DNA of 27,461 nucleotides from an uncultured Campylobacter sp. (GCA_900539255.1 UQBJ01000026.1:1-27461), one strand, 5' to 3'. Positions 7,127-15,275 are shown, counted from the stretch's first letter. Made by a program: numbers and translations. The notes: generated from the letters alone by a model not told the origin.

Positions 7127-7138
7127 CTTTTTAAAAAG
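7127..7138. terminator. Palindromic AT terminator candidate between the RNA and lon
   Basis: CTTTTTAAAAAG is a perfect palindrome ten bases after the closing helix of the putative RNA and about 35 bases from the lon stop on the other strand. The T-run could supply a U-tract for the RNA and the A-run one for lon. Confidence 0.4.
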
Positions 7139-7172
7139 TAATGTCAAAACGCCACGCAAACTAACCACGCCC

Positions 7173-9545
7173 CTACACCAGCGTATATCCTAGCACTTCG
7201 CTTATGTCGCTTACGGCGATGATATTTAAATTTTCGCGCACTTCAAGCGGAATGTCCTTTAAATCCCTCTCATAGTTTTTTGCGGGTATTAAAGCCGTTT
7301 TTATGTCGGCTTTATAAGCGGCGATGAGCTTTTCTTTAAGCCCGCCGATAGGCAACACCTTGCCCACCAAATCAACCTCGCCCGTCATCGCCACATCGCT
7401 ACGCACCTTTTTTTCGCTAAACACACTCGCAAGTGCCACGCACATAGTGATACCAGCACTTGGTCCGTCCTTTGGCGTAGCCCCATCAGGTATATGCAAA
7501 TGTATGTTGTAAATGTCGTAAATGTTCGCTTTGAGCTTGCGCGTAAGGTGCTTTGGCAGGCGCACCTTGCCACTATCGATGAGCGTTTTTACCACGCTAA
7601 AAGCGATTTGAGCGGACTCTTTCATCACATCGCCCATAGAGCCTGTGAGCGTGAGTTGCCCCTTGCCTTTGATTTTAATGGCTTCGATTTTTAGCACTTC
7701 ACCGCCAACAGCCGTCCAAGCTAGCCCATTGACTTGTCCAACAGCATTTTGCCCACTTTGCTTTTCGATTTCATAAACCTTTTTATCTAAAAATTCGCTC
7801 AAATTTTTTGGGCTTATGCTTATTTTTTTTATGTCGCTTAAAAGTAGTTTTTTCACGCTTTTGCGGCAAATTTCAGCGATTTTACGGCGTAAATTTCGCA
7901 CTCCGCTTTCGCGTGTGTATTCGCTGATGATGAGTTCGCAAGCATCTTTGCTGATATTAAGCTCGTTTGCTTTTAAGCCGTGTTTGGCGCGTTCGTCTGG
8001 GATTAAATAATTTTGCGCGATGGCAAATTTTTCATTTGGCGTGTAAGAACTTAACTCGATAAATTCCATTCTGTCGCGCAAGGGGCTGGGTATGGCGCTT
8101 ATGTCGTTGGCTGTGGCGATGAAAATGATTTTGCTTAAATCAATGTTGAAATTTAAATAATAATCCCTAAATTTCGCATTTTGCTCGGGGTCTAAAATCT
8201 CCAAAAGCACAGCACTTGGGTCGCCACGAAAGGAGCGGTTGAGCTTGTCTATCTCATCGAGCACGACAACGGGGTTGATTTGTTTAGCTTCGATGAGTCC
8301 TTGGACTATGCGTCCGGGCATTGCGCCTATGTAGGTGCGGCGGTGTCCTCGCAGTTCATTGACATCTTCAAGTCCGCCCAAAGCTATGCGGACAAGCTCT
8401 CGTTTAAGCGCCTTTGCGACTGAATTTGCAAGAGAAGTTTTGCCAACTCCGGGCGGTCCATAAAGGCACATTATCACCTTTGCGCCGTCCTTGTCCTCAA
8501 TACCCCTTTTTTCCAAAAGCTCACGCACCGCAAAATACTCTTCAATGCGTTCTTTGGGCTTTTGCAAGGCGTAATGGTCTTTATCAAGCTGTTTTGCCAC
8601 TTCTTTTATGTCAAGCTTTTTTTTAGCAAGTTTTTCAAAAGGCACATCAAGGGCGGTTTCAATGTAGGTTTGTATCATTGAGGCTTCTGAGTTGTCTTGG
8701 TGAATGCGCTCGAATTTTTCAATTTGCTTTTTGATTTCTTTGTAAGCGTCTTCATACATAAATTTCTTTTTGTTTTCAAGGCGGGCGTAGTAGTCTTTGG
8801 TTTCATCTTCTTTTTGAGTATCGCTACCAAGTTCTTTTTGAATTTGTTTGATTTGCTCTTTTAAAAAATACTCTTTGTTTGTTTGGTCTATCTTTGAATG
8901 CACCTTGTTTTTAATCTCTTTTTGCAAGCGACTTGTTTCGATTTCCTCAGCAAGTAAATCGATAAGTTTTGTCATTTTTATCTCTACATTTGTTTGCATA
9001 AAAAATTCATAAGCCGTTTGCTTTTTCACGCGAATGGTGTTTAAAATCAAATCACAAATCCTAGCACTATCCGTGCCTTCTTCAATGGTTCGTAGCAAAT
9101 CTGGCGAAAAATAATGGCTTATGTTCGCCAAAGCCTTAACCTTTTCTTTAAGCACGGCTAAAAGGGCGTCATTTTTCGCCCCGCTAGCATTTTCTTGTGA
9201 GATAATGTCTATCATCGCTCGCAAGGGCTTTGCGGCTATGCGTTTGATGATTTTACCCTTTGCATAGCCTTGAAACAAAATCTTTATGCGCCCGTCTGGC
9301 AAAGGCACTTTGCGCATCACCGTGCCGATAACCCCACAATCATAAATCTCATCAAAACCCCGCGCGCCTTCAAATTTAGACGGGGCGACAAAAATCATCG
9401 TTTCGTTTTTCAAAGCCGCATCAAGTGCCTTTATGTTGGCAAGGTCGTTTAAAAAAATCGGCGTTATCATAAAGGGGTATAAAAACAGCTCGTCCTCCAC
9501 TAAAATAGGCAGTTCGGCTGGGTAAGTGCTGTGTTGTAACTCCAT
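7173..9545 (-). CDS. lon: ATP-dependent Lon protease
   Basis: A 790-aa LonA-type protease that degrades damaged and regulatory proteins in the cytoplasm. The domain order is standard: N-terminal substrate domain (about 1-200), helical linker with the KEYFLKEQIKQIQKELG signature, AAA+ module with Walker A GPPGVGKT (363-370) and Walker B VVLDEIDK, and C-terminal protease with the Ser-Lys dyad in DGPSAGITM (Ser) and GGLKEKLIAA (Lys). A ribosome site (AAAAAGGAT) precedes the ATG. It lies 117 bases downstream of bamD on the same strand, an arrangement also known in C. jejuni, and converges with the structured RNA. Full length, nothing missing. Confidence 0.98.
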   Translation of the reverse strand: MELQHSTYPAELPILVEDELFLYPFMITPIFLNDLANIKALDAALKNETMIFVAPSKFEGARGFDEIYDCGVIGTVMRKVPLPDGRIKILFQGYAKGKIIKRIAAKPLRAMIDIISQENASGAKNDALLAVLKEKVKALANISHYFSPDLLRTIEEGTDSARICDLILNTIRVKKQTAYEFFMQTNVEIKMTKLIDLLAEEIETSRLQKEIKNKVHSKIDQTNKEYFLKEQIKQIQKELGSDTQKEDETKDYYARLENKKKFMYEDAYKEIKKQIEKFERIHQDNSEASMIQTYIETALDVPFEKLAKKKLDIKEVAKQLDKDHYALQKPKERIEEYFAVRELLEKRGIEDKDGAKVIMCLYGPPGVGKTSLANSVAKALKRELVRIALGGLEDVNELRGHRRTYIGAMPGRIVQGLIEAKQINPVVVLDEIDKLNRSFRGDPSAVLLEILDPEQNAKFRDYYLNFNIDLSKIIFIATANDISAIPSPLRDRMEFIELSSYTPNEKFAIAQNYLIPDERAKHGLKANELNISKDACELIISEYTRESGVRNLRRKIAEICRKSVKKLLLSDIKKISISPKNLSEFLDKKVYEIEKQSGQNAVGQVNGLAWTAVGGEVLKIEAIKIKGKGQLTLTGSMGDVMKESAQIAFSVVKTLIDSGKVRLPKHLTRKLKANIYDIYNIHLHIPDGATPKDGPSAGITMCVALASVFSEKKVRSDVAMTGEVDLVGKVLPIGGLKEKLIAAYKADIKTALIPAKNYERDLKDIPLEVRENLNIIAVSDISEVLGYTLV

Positions 9546-9662
9546 AATTTATCCTTTTTTGAATTTTTACCAAAATTTCGTGCGAAATTCACGCGAAAAT
9601 TTAAAATTTTTGAATTTTTGCGCAAATTTTAGCTCAATTTCACGCAAAATTCAGCCCAAATT

Positions 9663-10307
9663 TCACTTGTCGCCAAAAATCCATCGATACCAAGGCACTT
9701 TGGGCTTTATCATCGGCGCACCTGCAAAGTCTGACTCATCAAGCCTTTGCTTATACACTTCATAGCTTTCATCTCGCCCCGTGCGCTTGTAAAGGGCGGC
9801 TATGTTTTCATCAAGGGCGTAAATGGCAAGGTTGAATTTAGCAAGCATAGTCTTTACAAGCGGGTCGTATTTGGTGTCTGGGTAGTTCTCCCCAAACTCA
9901 TCAATCTCTTCCTTGCCCTTTAAAAGCAGCCCTTGGTCGCGGTTTGGCTGAGCAAAGGTTTTAAATTTAGCCTTAATTTGCAAAAAGCGAATGAAATCCA
10001 TATTTTTAGAAGTGCCGAATTTTTTAGCGTTTTCTTCTAAATAAAAGTCCGCTAGTTCATACTCTTCTTCATCTATGTGCGCTTGGGCTAAGATGAGCTG
10101 GGCGTTTTCAAGCAAGGGGTCGGCGATATGCTCGCTAGCCATCGAAGTATAATGCGAATCGGCTATCTCCAAATCCTTACTCTGCAAGTCTTTGATGATG
10201 ATGTCATACCACTGCTTTGCGCTGAGATTGTAAAATTCATCATCTTTTGCGCTACACCCGATGAGAAACAAGGCAGCAAAAGCGATAAAAAGAAAATTTT
10301 TCTTCAT
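9663..10307 (-). CDS. bamD: Outer-membrane assembly lipoprotein BamD
   Basis: A 214-aa lipoprotein of the BAM complex that folds outer-membrane proteins. The start at 10307 (MKKNFLF) is chosen because it gives a proper lipoprotein signal with lipobox LIGC (15-18, lipidated Cys18); an in-frame upstream ATG at 10415 would destroy the signal and reach into the divergent fliW gene. The body is helical and TPR-like (residues 25-190), including ENAQLILAQAHIDEEEYELA and GEEFGENYPDTKYD-type segments, as expected for BamD/ComL. It precedes lon in the same direction and diverges from fliW across a shared 98-bp promoter region. Confidence 0.93.
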   Translation of the reverse strand: MKKNFLFIAFAALFLIGCSAKDDEFYNLSAKQWYDIIIKDLQSKDLEIADSHYTSMASEHIADPLLENAQLILAQAHIDEEEYELADFYLEENAKKFGTSKNMDFIRFLQIKAKFKTFAQPNRDQGLLLKGKEEIDEFGENYPDTKYDPLVKTMLAKFNLAIYALDENIAALYKRTGRDESYEVYKQRLDESDFAGAPMIKPKVPWYRWIFGDK

Positions 10308-10337
10308 TTGTTTTAGCCTATTGTAAAATTTTTCGTG

Positions 10338-10349
10338 TATAATTATAAT
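10338..10349. promoter_or_regulatory. Overlapping divergent -10 boxes for fliW and bamD
   Basis: Two adjacent plus-strand TATAAT hexamers (10338-10343 and 10344-10349), with a minus-strand TATAAT read from 10347 to 10342 overlapping both. The region lies between the start codons of bamD (10307) and fliW (10406), so the two promoters may compete for polymerase. Confidence 0.5.
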
Positions 10350-10405
10350 GCAAAAAGATAAATAGCCGATATTTAAGGCAACAATTTTAAAAAACAAGGA
10401 CAAAA

Positions 10406-10825
10406 ATGAGTGCAAAAACGAAGAAATTAGCCGTCAAAAGCCCCATCTTAGGCTTTGAAAAAACCAAAAATATGGAGTTTATCCCCATTGATGAGATTTT
10501 TGTAAAGCTCAAAAGCTTGGACGGAAGCGATTTTAGTTTCATTCTCATCGATGCAAACCTTATCAGACCGAACTACAACTTTGACATACCGCTTTATTAT
10601 CAAGATTTGCTAGGGCTTGAAAAGAATTCAAAACGCCAAGCCTTTGTGATAATGGCGATACACGAAAACATAAGCGACTCAACGCTGAATTTCCTTGCGC
10701 CCATACTCATCAACTGGGACAACAACTCCCTAGCGCAGGTGATTTTGGACTCAGCAGCTTATCCGCAGTTTTCGCAAATGGATAAAATTTCAAACTATTT
10801 GCGAAAAGACAACGAAGCTCAATGA
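10406..10825 (+). CDS. fliW: Flagellar assembly factor FliW
   Basis: A 139-aa FliW-family protein. In this group FliW binds the regulator CsrA and flagellin, relieving CsrA repression of flagellin translation when free flagellin falls. Family features include an N-terminal beta-rich segment with KSPILGFEKTKNMEFIPID (about 11-29), ILIDANLIRPNYNFDIP (about 47-63), and a central segment ending in ILINWDNNSLAQVIL. Length is typical. AAGGA precedes the ATG, and the end overlaps proC by ATGA. Being followed by proC matches the C. jejuni order. No csrA gene is in the window. Confidence 0.93.
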   Translation: MSAKTKKLAVKSPILGFEKTKNMEFIPIDEIFVKLKSLDGSDFSFILIDANLIRPNYNFDIPLYYQDLLGLEKNSKRQAFVIMAIHENISDSTLNFLAPILINWDNNSLAQVILDSAAYPQFSQMDKISNYLRKDNEAQ

Positions 10826-11559
10826 AAGAACTTTTCATACTCGGCTCAGGCGTTATGGCTAGGGCTTTGGCGTGGGGTTTGAAAGATGATTATGCCCTTT
10901 GTATCGTGGGGCGAAGTGCTCAAAAACTTGATGAGTTTCAAAAAAACGGCTTTCAAATCCTACTTTATGATGAATTTAAGGCTGAAAACAAGGCTTTAAT
11001 CCTTGCCTTTAAGCCTTATGCGCTCGATGAGCTAGCTCGCAAGCTCACGGGCAAAGCGAAATTTATCATCAGCATTTTAGCAAATAAAGATTTCAAGGAC
11101 TTACAAGCGATAAAATCTTGCAACTATGCCCTTGCTATGCCAAACATAGCGGCTTTTCACAAGGCTTCAACCACGCCTTTTGTGTGCGAAAATGCTGAAT
11201 TTAAAGACGAGATAAAGGCTATTTTAAGCACCTTTGGCAAGGCTTATGAGCTTGAAAACCCCGCACAAATGAGCGTAGCGATGGCGATAAGTGGCTGTGC
11301 GCCCGCATTTTTAGCCGTTGTGGCTGAGAGTATCGCAAATGGTGGAGTTTATGGGGGCTTGAAAAAAGATTTGAGCTTAAAGCTCACACAGGGCTTGTTT
11401 GAGAGTTTCACAGCCCTTTTAAAGCACGAACACCCAGCACTTATCAAAGAGCAAGTTTGCTCGCCCGCTGGCGTTACCATAAAAGGCGTAAAAATTTTAG
11501 AAGAAAAAGCCGTTCGGGGCGCATTTTTTGAAGCCATAAACGCAAGTGCAAAGCGATGA
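10822..11559 (+). CDS. proC: Pyrroline-5-carboxylate reductase
   Basis: A 245-aa cytosolic enzyme that reduces pyrroline-5-carboxylate to proline with NAD(P)H. The N-terminal Rossmann loop is GSGVMA (8-13), the middle has ISILANK, and the C-terminal family signature runs through SPAGVTIKGVKILEEKAVRG to FFEAINAS. At 245 residues it is slightly shorter than the usual 260-280. It overlaps fliW and ctsT by 4 bases each, so proline synthesis is translationally tied to a flagellar regulator and a DNA-uptake gene, presumably for transcriptional convenience. Confidence 0.94.
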   Translation: MKELFILGSGVMARALAWGLKDDYALCIVGRSAQKLDEFQKNGFQILLYDEFKAENKALILAFKPYALDELARKLTGKAKFIISILANKDFKDLQAIKSCNYALAMPNIAAFHKASTTPFVCENAEFKDEIKAILSTFGKAYELENPAQMSVAMAISGCAPAFLAVVAESIANGGVYGGLKKDLSLKLTQGLFESFTALLKHEHPALIKEQVCSPAGVTIKGVKILEEKAVRGAFFEAINASAKR

Positions 11560-11867
11560 AAAGGGCTTCTTCGCTCATCGAAACCCTTTTTGCCCTTGTG
11601 ATTTTAGGCATAGTCTTTGCCTTTTTTTACGCTAGCTTTGAAAGAGTGGCGCAAAATGGCTCTTTTGTGGGATTTAACCAAGCCCTTTACAACGAACAAA
11701 AAGCCTTGCAAAGCGCGCCCACGCAAAAAATTCAGCTTTCAACCCAAAATTTAGGCGTTTTGCCCTTTTCACAAGCCTTTGATGAAGGCTCTACCTTTAA
11801 GCTCAAAGCCTTAAAGCCCGAAAATGATGAATTTAAGGCATTTTTCAAAGATGAAAAAAGCTTTTAG
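11556..11867 (+). CDS. ctsT: Pilin-like competence protein CtsT
   Basis: A 103-aa type IV prepilin-like protein; ctsT next to proC is known in C. jejuni, where it is needed for natural transformation. The N-terminus MKRA-SSLIETLFALVILG fits a prepilin: two basic residues, a cleavage-like Ala4, and Glu at +5 of the mature chain, followed by a hydrophobic helix to about residue 28. The rest is short and polar. The start lies in the ATGA overlap with proC; the end overlaps the next gene by 17 bases. Likely a minor pseudopilin at the inner membrane, processed by a prepilin peptidase encoded elsewhere. Confidence 0.85.
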   Translation: MKRASSLIETLFALVILGIVFAFFYASFERVAQNGSFVGFNQALYNEQKALQSAPTQKIQLSTQNLGVLPFSQAFDEGSTFKLKALKPENDEFKAFFKDEKSF

Positions 11868-12579
11868 TCTTTTTGAAACGCTGCTTGTTTTGGGGCTTGT
11901 GAGCGTTTGCTTTGTGCTTTTTGCCAAAGTAACGATGAATTTATCGCACTTTTATGGTAGGCAAATGAGCTTTGAGCTTGCCAACACGAACGCTAGTTTG
12001 ATGATAGCTGAAAAAATCCTGCGAAATTGCCTTGAATTTACGCCCTTAAATCAAGGCTTTGAGTGCTTGCTAAAAGACACGCAAAATCTCATCTTACAAC
12101 GCCAAAACGCCCTTTTTATAGGAAGTGCGGGCGTTGTTTTAAAAGATGAAAATTCCACTTTTTACGCCCCAAAAAGCCATTTTCGCTACACCTTACAAAA
12201 TGGGCTTAAAGCCTTTAACGCTGGCGTTTTGACAAACCAAAACGACTTGCAAGGCGCAAAAAACAACGAATTCTTACACATTTACGACAAAAAAGAGCGT
12301 AAAATTCACAAAATTAAGCCTTTAAATAAAGAGAAATTTACCTTTACAAACGATGAATTTATAGGCTTTTACGAGCTTGTAGAAGCCAAAGTGAGCCTTA
12401 TTTTGCAAGATGACACGCTTGTTTATCATTACACGCCCTATATCACGGGCATTTCGCGCAAGGGCGTTTTGCTTGAAAATGTCAAAAAATTCAGCATTAG
12501 CGAAAATGCGGGCGAATTCGCGCTCAAACTTTGCCTAAACGCCCAAAACTCTTGCCTTGAAAAGTGGATTGTGCGATGA
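11851..12579 (+). CDS. Pilin-like (pseudopilin) protein of the transformation operon
   Basis: A 242-aa protein starting at MKKAFSLFETL. A prepilin peptide is clear: KKA then F(+1)-S-L-F-E(+5) and a hydrophobic stretch to about residue 25. The ATG at 11851 is preferred over an in-frame ATG at 11824 because it places the basic tip directly before the cleavage site. The globular part is beta-rich with a few cysteines, but I recognise no subfamily. Position directly after ctsT suggests a minor pseudopilin for DNA uptake. C. jejuni has an uncharacterised gene in the same place. Confidence 0.82.
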   Translation: MKKAFSLFETLLVLGLVSVCFVLFAKVTMNLSHFYGRQMSFELANTNASLMIAEKILRNCLEFTPLNQGFECLLKDTQNLILQRQNALFIGSAGVVLKDENSTFYAPKSHFRYTLQNGLKAFNAGVLTNQNDLQGAKNNEFLHIYDKKERKIHKIKPLNKEKFTFTNDEFIGFYELVEAKVSLILQDDTLVYHYTPYITGISRKGVLLENVKKFSISENAGEFALKLCLNAQNSCLEKWIVR

Positions 12580-13019
12580 AAAGGGGCTTTGTTTTGCTGA
12601 TGAGCTTGATTTTGCTTGTCTTTGTGAGCTTTGTGGCGGTTTTGTCCTTGCAAATATCAAGCTACGCGCCAAGGCAGATTAAGGATTTGCGCCTTTACAC
12701 GCAGGGGCAAATCCTAGCGCACAACAGCGTGGATTTAGCCAAGTATTTGCTTGTAAAAGCCAAAGCGCAGGGGCAAGAGTGCCTAAATTTCACGCAGTTT
12801 CACTACCCAAGCGCAAAGGATAGCGTGCGTATTGATTATTTTTACCCCTTGCAAGAGTGCGAAAATGGGCGTTTGACGCATACAAATGCGGACGCAAATT
12901 TAAGCAAGGATAATGTCATCATTTTAAACATTAGTATCTTGCTAAACGCTGGCGAAGCGGTAAATGATGAGATTTTCATCAACAAAAAAGCCTACATTTA
13001 TCCAAACGAAAATTTTTAG
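12576..13019 (+). CDS. Pilin-like protein lacking Glu+5, GspK/PilX-type candidate
   Basis: A 147-aa protein with an N-terminal MKRG-FVLLMSLILL segment. The basic tip, the Gly before a Phe(+1) and the helix to about residue 30 are prepilin-like, but position +5 is Met, not Glu. Lack of Glu+5 is known for tip pseudopilins of the GspK class. The ATG at 12576 overlaps the previous stop by 4 bases; a start 12 bases earlier would add DCA and spoil the basic tip. It ends the fliW-proC-ctsT operon. Role in DNA uptake is inference from context. Confidence 0.75.
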   Translation: MKRGFVLLMSLILLVFVSFVAVLSLQISSYAPRQIKDLRLYTQGQILAHNSVDLAKYLLVKAKAQGQECLNFTQFHYPSAKDSVRIDYFYPLQECENGRLTHTNADANLSKDNVIILNISILLNAGEAVNDEIFINKKAYIYPNENF

Positions 13020-13029
13020 CCCATTAAAC

Positions 13030-13085
13030 CCCCTTGTCAAGCATTTTGCCTTGTAAATTCATCAAACAAAATTTGCGCCAAGGGG
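13030..13085 (+). terminator. Inverted repeat after the pilin-like operon
   Basis: CCCCTTG (13030-13036) pairs with CAAGGGG (13079-13085); TTTTGCC...TTG at about 13044-13053 can pair with the same right arm extended into GGGGCAAAA, so two folds are possible. A-rich rather than U-rich sequence follows, so it is not a textbook terminator. Confidence 0.3.
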
Positions 13086-13122
13086 CAAAAATATGCTAAA
13101 ATTCACATAAAAAAGGCAGATT

Positions 13123-13959
13123 ATGTTTGAATTTAGCGACAACGAGCTTGTAAATTTACTCAACGATGATGCGCCCTACCTTGACAACACGAGCTTTGGC
13201 TTGGGAATTTGCGCCAAAGCAAATTTGTGCTTTTTTCCAAAAAATGATGAAATCATACTTTGCGGTGTCGATGAGTGCGTAAAACTTGCTAAAATGCTTG
13301 ACATTGAGTGTGAATTTGCCCTTGAAAATGGGGCGAAAATTCAGCCAAAAGAGCGTTTTTTGTCCCTAAAAGGCAAGGCGCAGGACTTGCTTCGCGTGGC
13401 AAAAACTATGCAAAATTTGCTCGAACACGCAAGTTCTGTGGCAAGCTACACAAGAGCTATGCTTGAAAACGCCCGCAAACACAACCCTAACATAGCCTTG
13501 CTTGGCACGCGCAAAACTATGCCCTTTGCTAAAAAACTCTTGCTCAAAGCCCTTGTAAGTGGCGGTGGCTTGCCGCACAGATATGGGCTAAGCGATAGTA
13601 TTTTGGCGTTTAAAGAGCATAGAGTGCTTTGTGATGACTTTGAAAAGGGCTTTTTGCGGCTTAAAAATGCCTTTAAAGAGCATAAAATCATCGTTGAAGT
13701 AGAAAATGCAAGCGAAGCAAGGCGTTTTGCGGCTTTGGGTGCTGACATTTTGCAGTGCGAACGCTTTGAGTGTGGGGCTTTAAGCTCCCTTGTGAGCGAG
13801 ATAAGGGCTAAATTTTCACACATTTTGCTTTCAGCCACAGGCGGCATAAACAAAGAAAACTCCACAGATTACGCTAAAACTGGCGTTGATATGCTTGTTT
13901 CAACCGCTATGTATAGGGCAAAAATTTGCGACATAAAAGCCGAATTCACAAGGCTTTGA
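13123..13959 (+). CDS. modD: ModD, nicotinate-nucleotide pyrophosphorylase-like protein
   Basis: A 278-aa protein related to quinolinate phosphoribosyltransferase (NadC) and matching the ModD branch found with molybdate-transport genes in some bacteria. Signature residues are LLGTRKTMPFAKK (127-138) and GGGLPHRYGLSDSILAF (147-163); TRKT and HR contact the phosphoribosyl and acid groups in NadC. The C-terminal half has the barrel phosphate-site motifs (SATGGIN). No modABC genes are nearby; the gene has its own promoter-like TGCTAAAAT about 30 bases upstream and stands alone. Its reaction has not been firmly established, so a NadC-like activity on another substrate is possible. Confidence 0.82.
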   Translation: MFEFSDNELVNLLNDDAPYLDNTSFGLGICAKANLCFFPKNDEIILCGVDECVKLAKMLDIECEFALENGAKIQPKERFLSLKGKAQDLLRVAKTMQNLLEHASSVASYTRAMLENARKHNPNIALLGTRKTMPFAKKLLLKALVSGGGLPHRYGLSDSILAFKEHRVLCDDFEKGFLRLKNAFKEHKIIVEVENASEARRFAALGADILQCERFECGALSSLVSEIRAKFSHILLSATGGINKENSTDYAKTGVDMLVSTAMYRAKICDIKAEFTRL

Positions 13960-14033
13960 GCAGGGCAAATGGTGCTTAAAATTTAAATTCGCTGTGATGA
14001 TTCAGCACAAGTGAAAATTTTGCAATAATTTGC

Positions 14034-14039
14034 TATACT
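14034..14039 (+). promoter_or_regulatory. -10 box of obgE
   Basis: TGCTATACT, an extended -10 about 30 bases upstream of the obgE start codon, in a 110-bp gap after modD. Confidence 0.55.
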
Positions 14040-14069
14040 TTTGCTTAAATTTAAGGCAAGGCATAATTT

Positions 14070-15092
14070 ATGTTTATCGATAGTGTGGAGATTGTTTTAA
14101 GCTCTGGCGATGGTGGCAAGGGCGCTGTGAGCTTTCGCCGTGAAAAGTATGTGCCATTAGGCGGACCTGATGGCGGAGATGGGGGCAAGGGTGGCGATGT
14201 CATCATTATTTGCGACAATAACGCTCACACTTTGGCGAATTTTAAGGGCAAAAAAAAATTAGCCGCGCAAAATGGTGCGGACGGCGAGAAAAAAAATAAA
14301 AGCGGCAAAAGTGGCGCAAACCTTGAAATCCCCGTCCCACAAGGCACGCAAATCATCGACACACAAAGCAAAGAAGTGCTAGCTGATATGACAAAAGAAG
14401 GGCAAAGGGAGCTTTTGCTCAAAGGGGGCAAGGGCGGACTTGGCAACACGCACTTTAAGAGTGCTAAAAATCAACGCCCAGATTATGCGCAAAAGGGCAT
14501 TAAGGGGCAAAGCGTGCGAGTGCGTTTGGAGCTAAAACTCATCGCTGATGTGGGGCTTGTGGGCTTTCCAAATGTTGGCAAATCCACGCTTATTTCAGTG
14601 TTATCAAACGCAAAGCCAGAAATAGCCGACTATGAATTTACCACGCTCACGCCAAAGCTCGGACTTATCGAAGTTAATGAAAATCATTCCTTTGTAATGG
14701 CTGACATACCGGGGATTATCGAGGGTGCAAGCGGAGGCAAGGGCTTGGGACTAGCCTTTTTAAAGCACATAGAACGAACGAGCTTTTTGCTTTTCGTGCT
14801 TGATAGTGAGCGTAAAATGAGCCTGAAAGAGCAGTTTTGCATTTTGCAAGATGAGCTTAAAAAATTTTCGCCCCTACTTTCGCAAAGAGCCTTTGGCATA
14901 GCGCTTTCAAAAAGCGACACGCAAAATTTTGGCGATGAATTTAAGCAAAAATTTCAAACCCAAAAGGCGAATTTAGCTGAATTTTTAAGCCAAATTCAAA
15001 ACCCACAAAAATTCATACTTGAAATTTCAAGCCTTGAAAAAAGTGGCTTAAACGAGCTTAAATTTGCGCTACAAAGGGAGTTAGAAAGGTAA
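14070..15092 (+). CDS. obgE: Obg-family GTPase
   Basis: A 340-aa Obg GTPase that acts in late 50S ribosome assembly and growth control. The glycine-rich Obg fold (1-155) contains the usual GGDGGKGGD repeats (about 34-43) and RPDYAQKGIKGQ. The G domain has G1 GFPNVGKS (165-172), G3 DIPGIIEGA (212-220) and G4 SKSD (280-283), where the usual NKxD has Ser instead of Asn. The protein ends soon after the G domain, without the OCT extension of many Gram-positive Obg proteins. The usual upstream rplU-rpmA genes are absent; here it follows modD with its own promoter. Confidence 0.96.
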   Translation: MFIDSVEIVLSSGDGGKGAVSFRREKYVPLGGPDGGDGGKGGDVIIICDNNAHTLANFKGKKKLAAQNGADGEKKNKSGKSGANLEIPVPQGTQIIDTQSKEVLADMTKEGQRELLLKGGKGGLGNTHFKSAKNQRPDYAQKGIKGQSVRVRLELKLIADVGLVGFPNVGKSTLISVLSNAKPEIADYEFTTLTPKLGLIEVNENHSFVMADIPGIIEGASGGKGLGLAFLKHIERTSFLLFVLDSERKMSLKEQFCILQDELKKFSPLLSQRAFGIALSKSDTQNFGDEFKQKFQTQKANLAEFLSQIQNPQKFILEISSLEKSGLNELKFALQRELER

Positions 15093-15238
15093 AAGGCTTT
15101 TTAGAATTTTAACTAAATTTAAGGCTAAATTCACTCAAAAATAAAATCACATTTGCAAAGCAAACCCACGATAACAAGAATTTAAACCAACCCTTTTTTT
15201 AAATTTCTATCAAAAATGCCACAAAAGTGTGAAATTTA

Positions 15239-15247
15239 TGTTATAAT
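15239..15247 (+). promoter_or_regulatory. Extended -10 promoter of the DUF945-rarA unit
   Basis: A perfect extended -10, TGTTATAAT, 28 bases upstream of the start codon at 15276. Confidence 0.65.
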
Positions 15248-15275
15248 AAAGCCTAGTTTCAAAAAAGGACAGACA

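Noticed and set aside
10308..10415. Upstream in-frame ATG for bamD adding 36 residues
   Set aside because: It would bury the lipoprotein signal and run into fliW; MKKNFLF with lipobox LIGC is the proper start.
13446..13865. 139-codon minus-strand frame within modD
   Set aside because: Shadow of a clearly conserved plus-strand gene; no ribosome site or recognisable motif.
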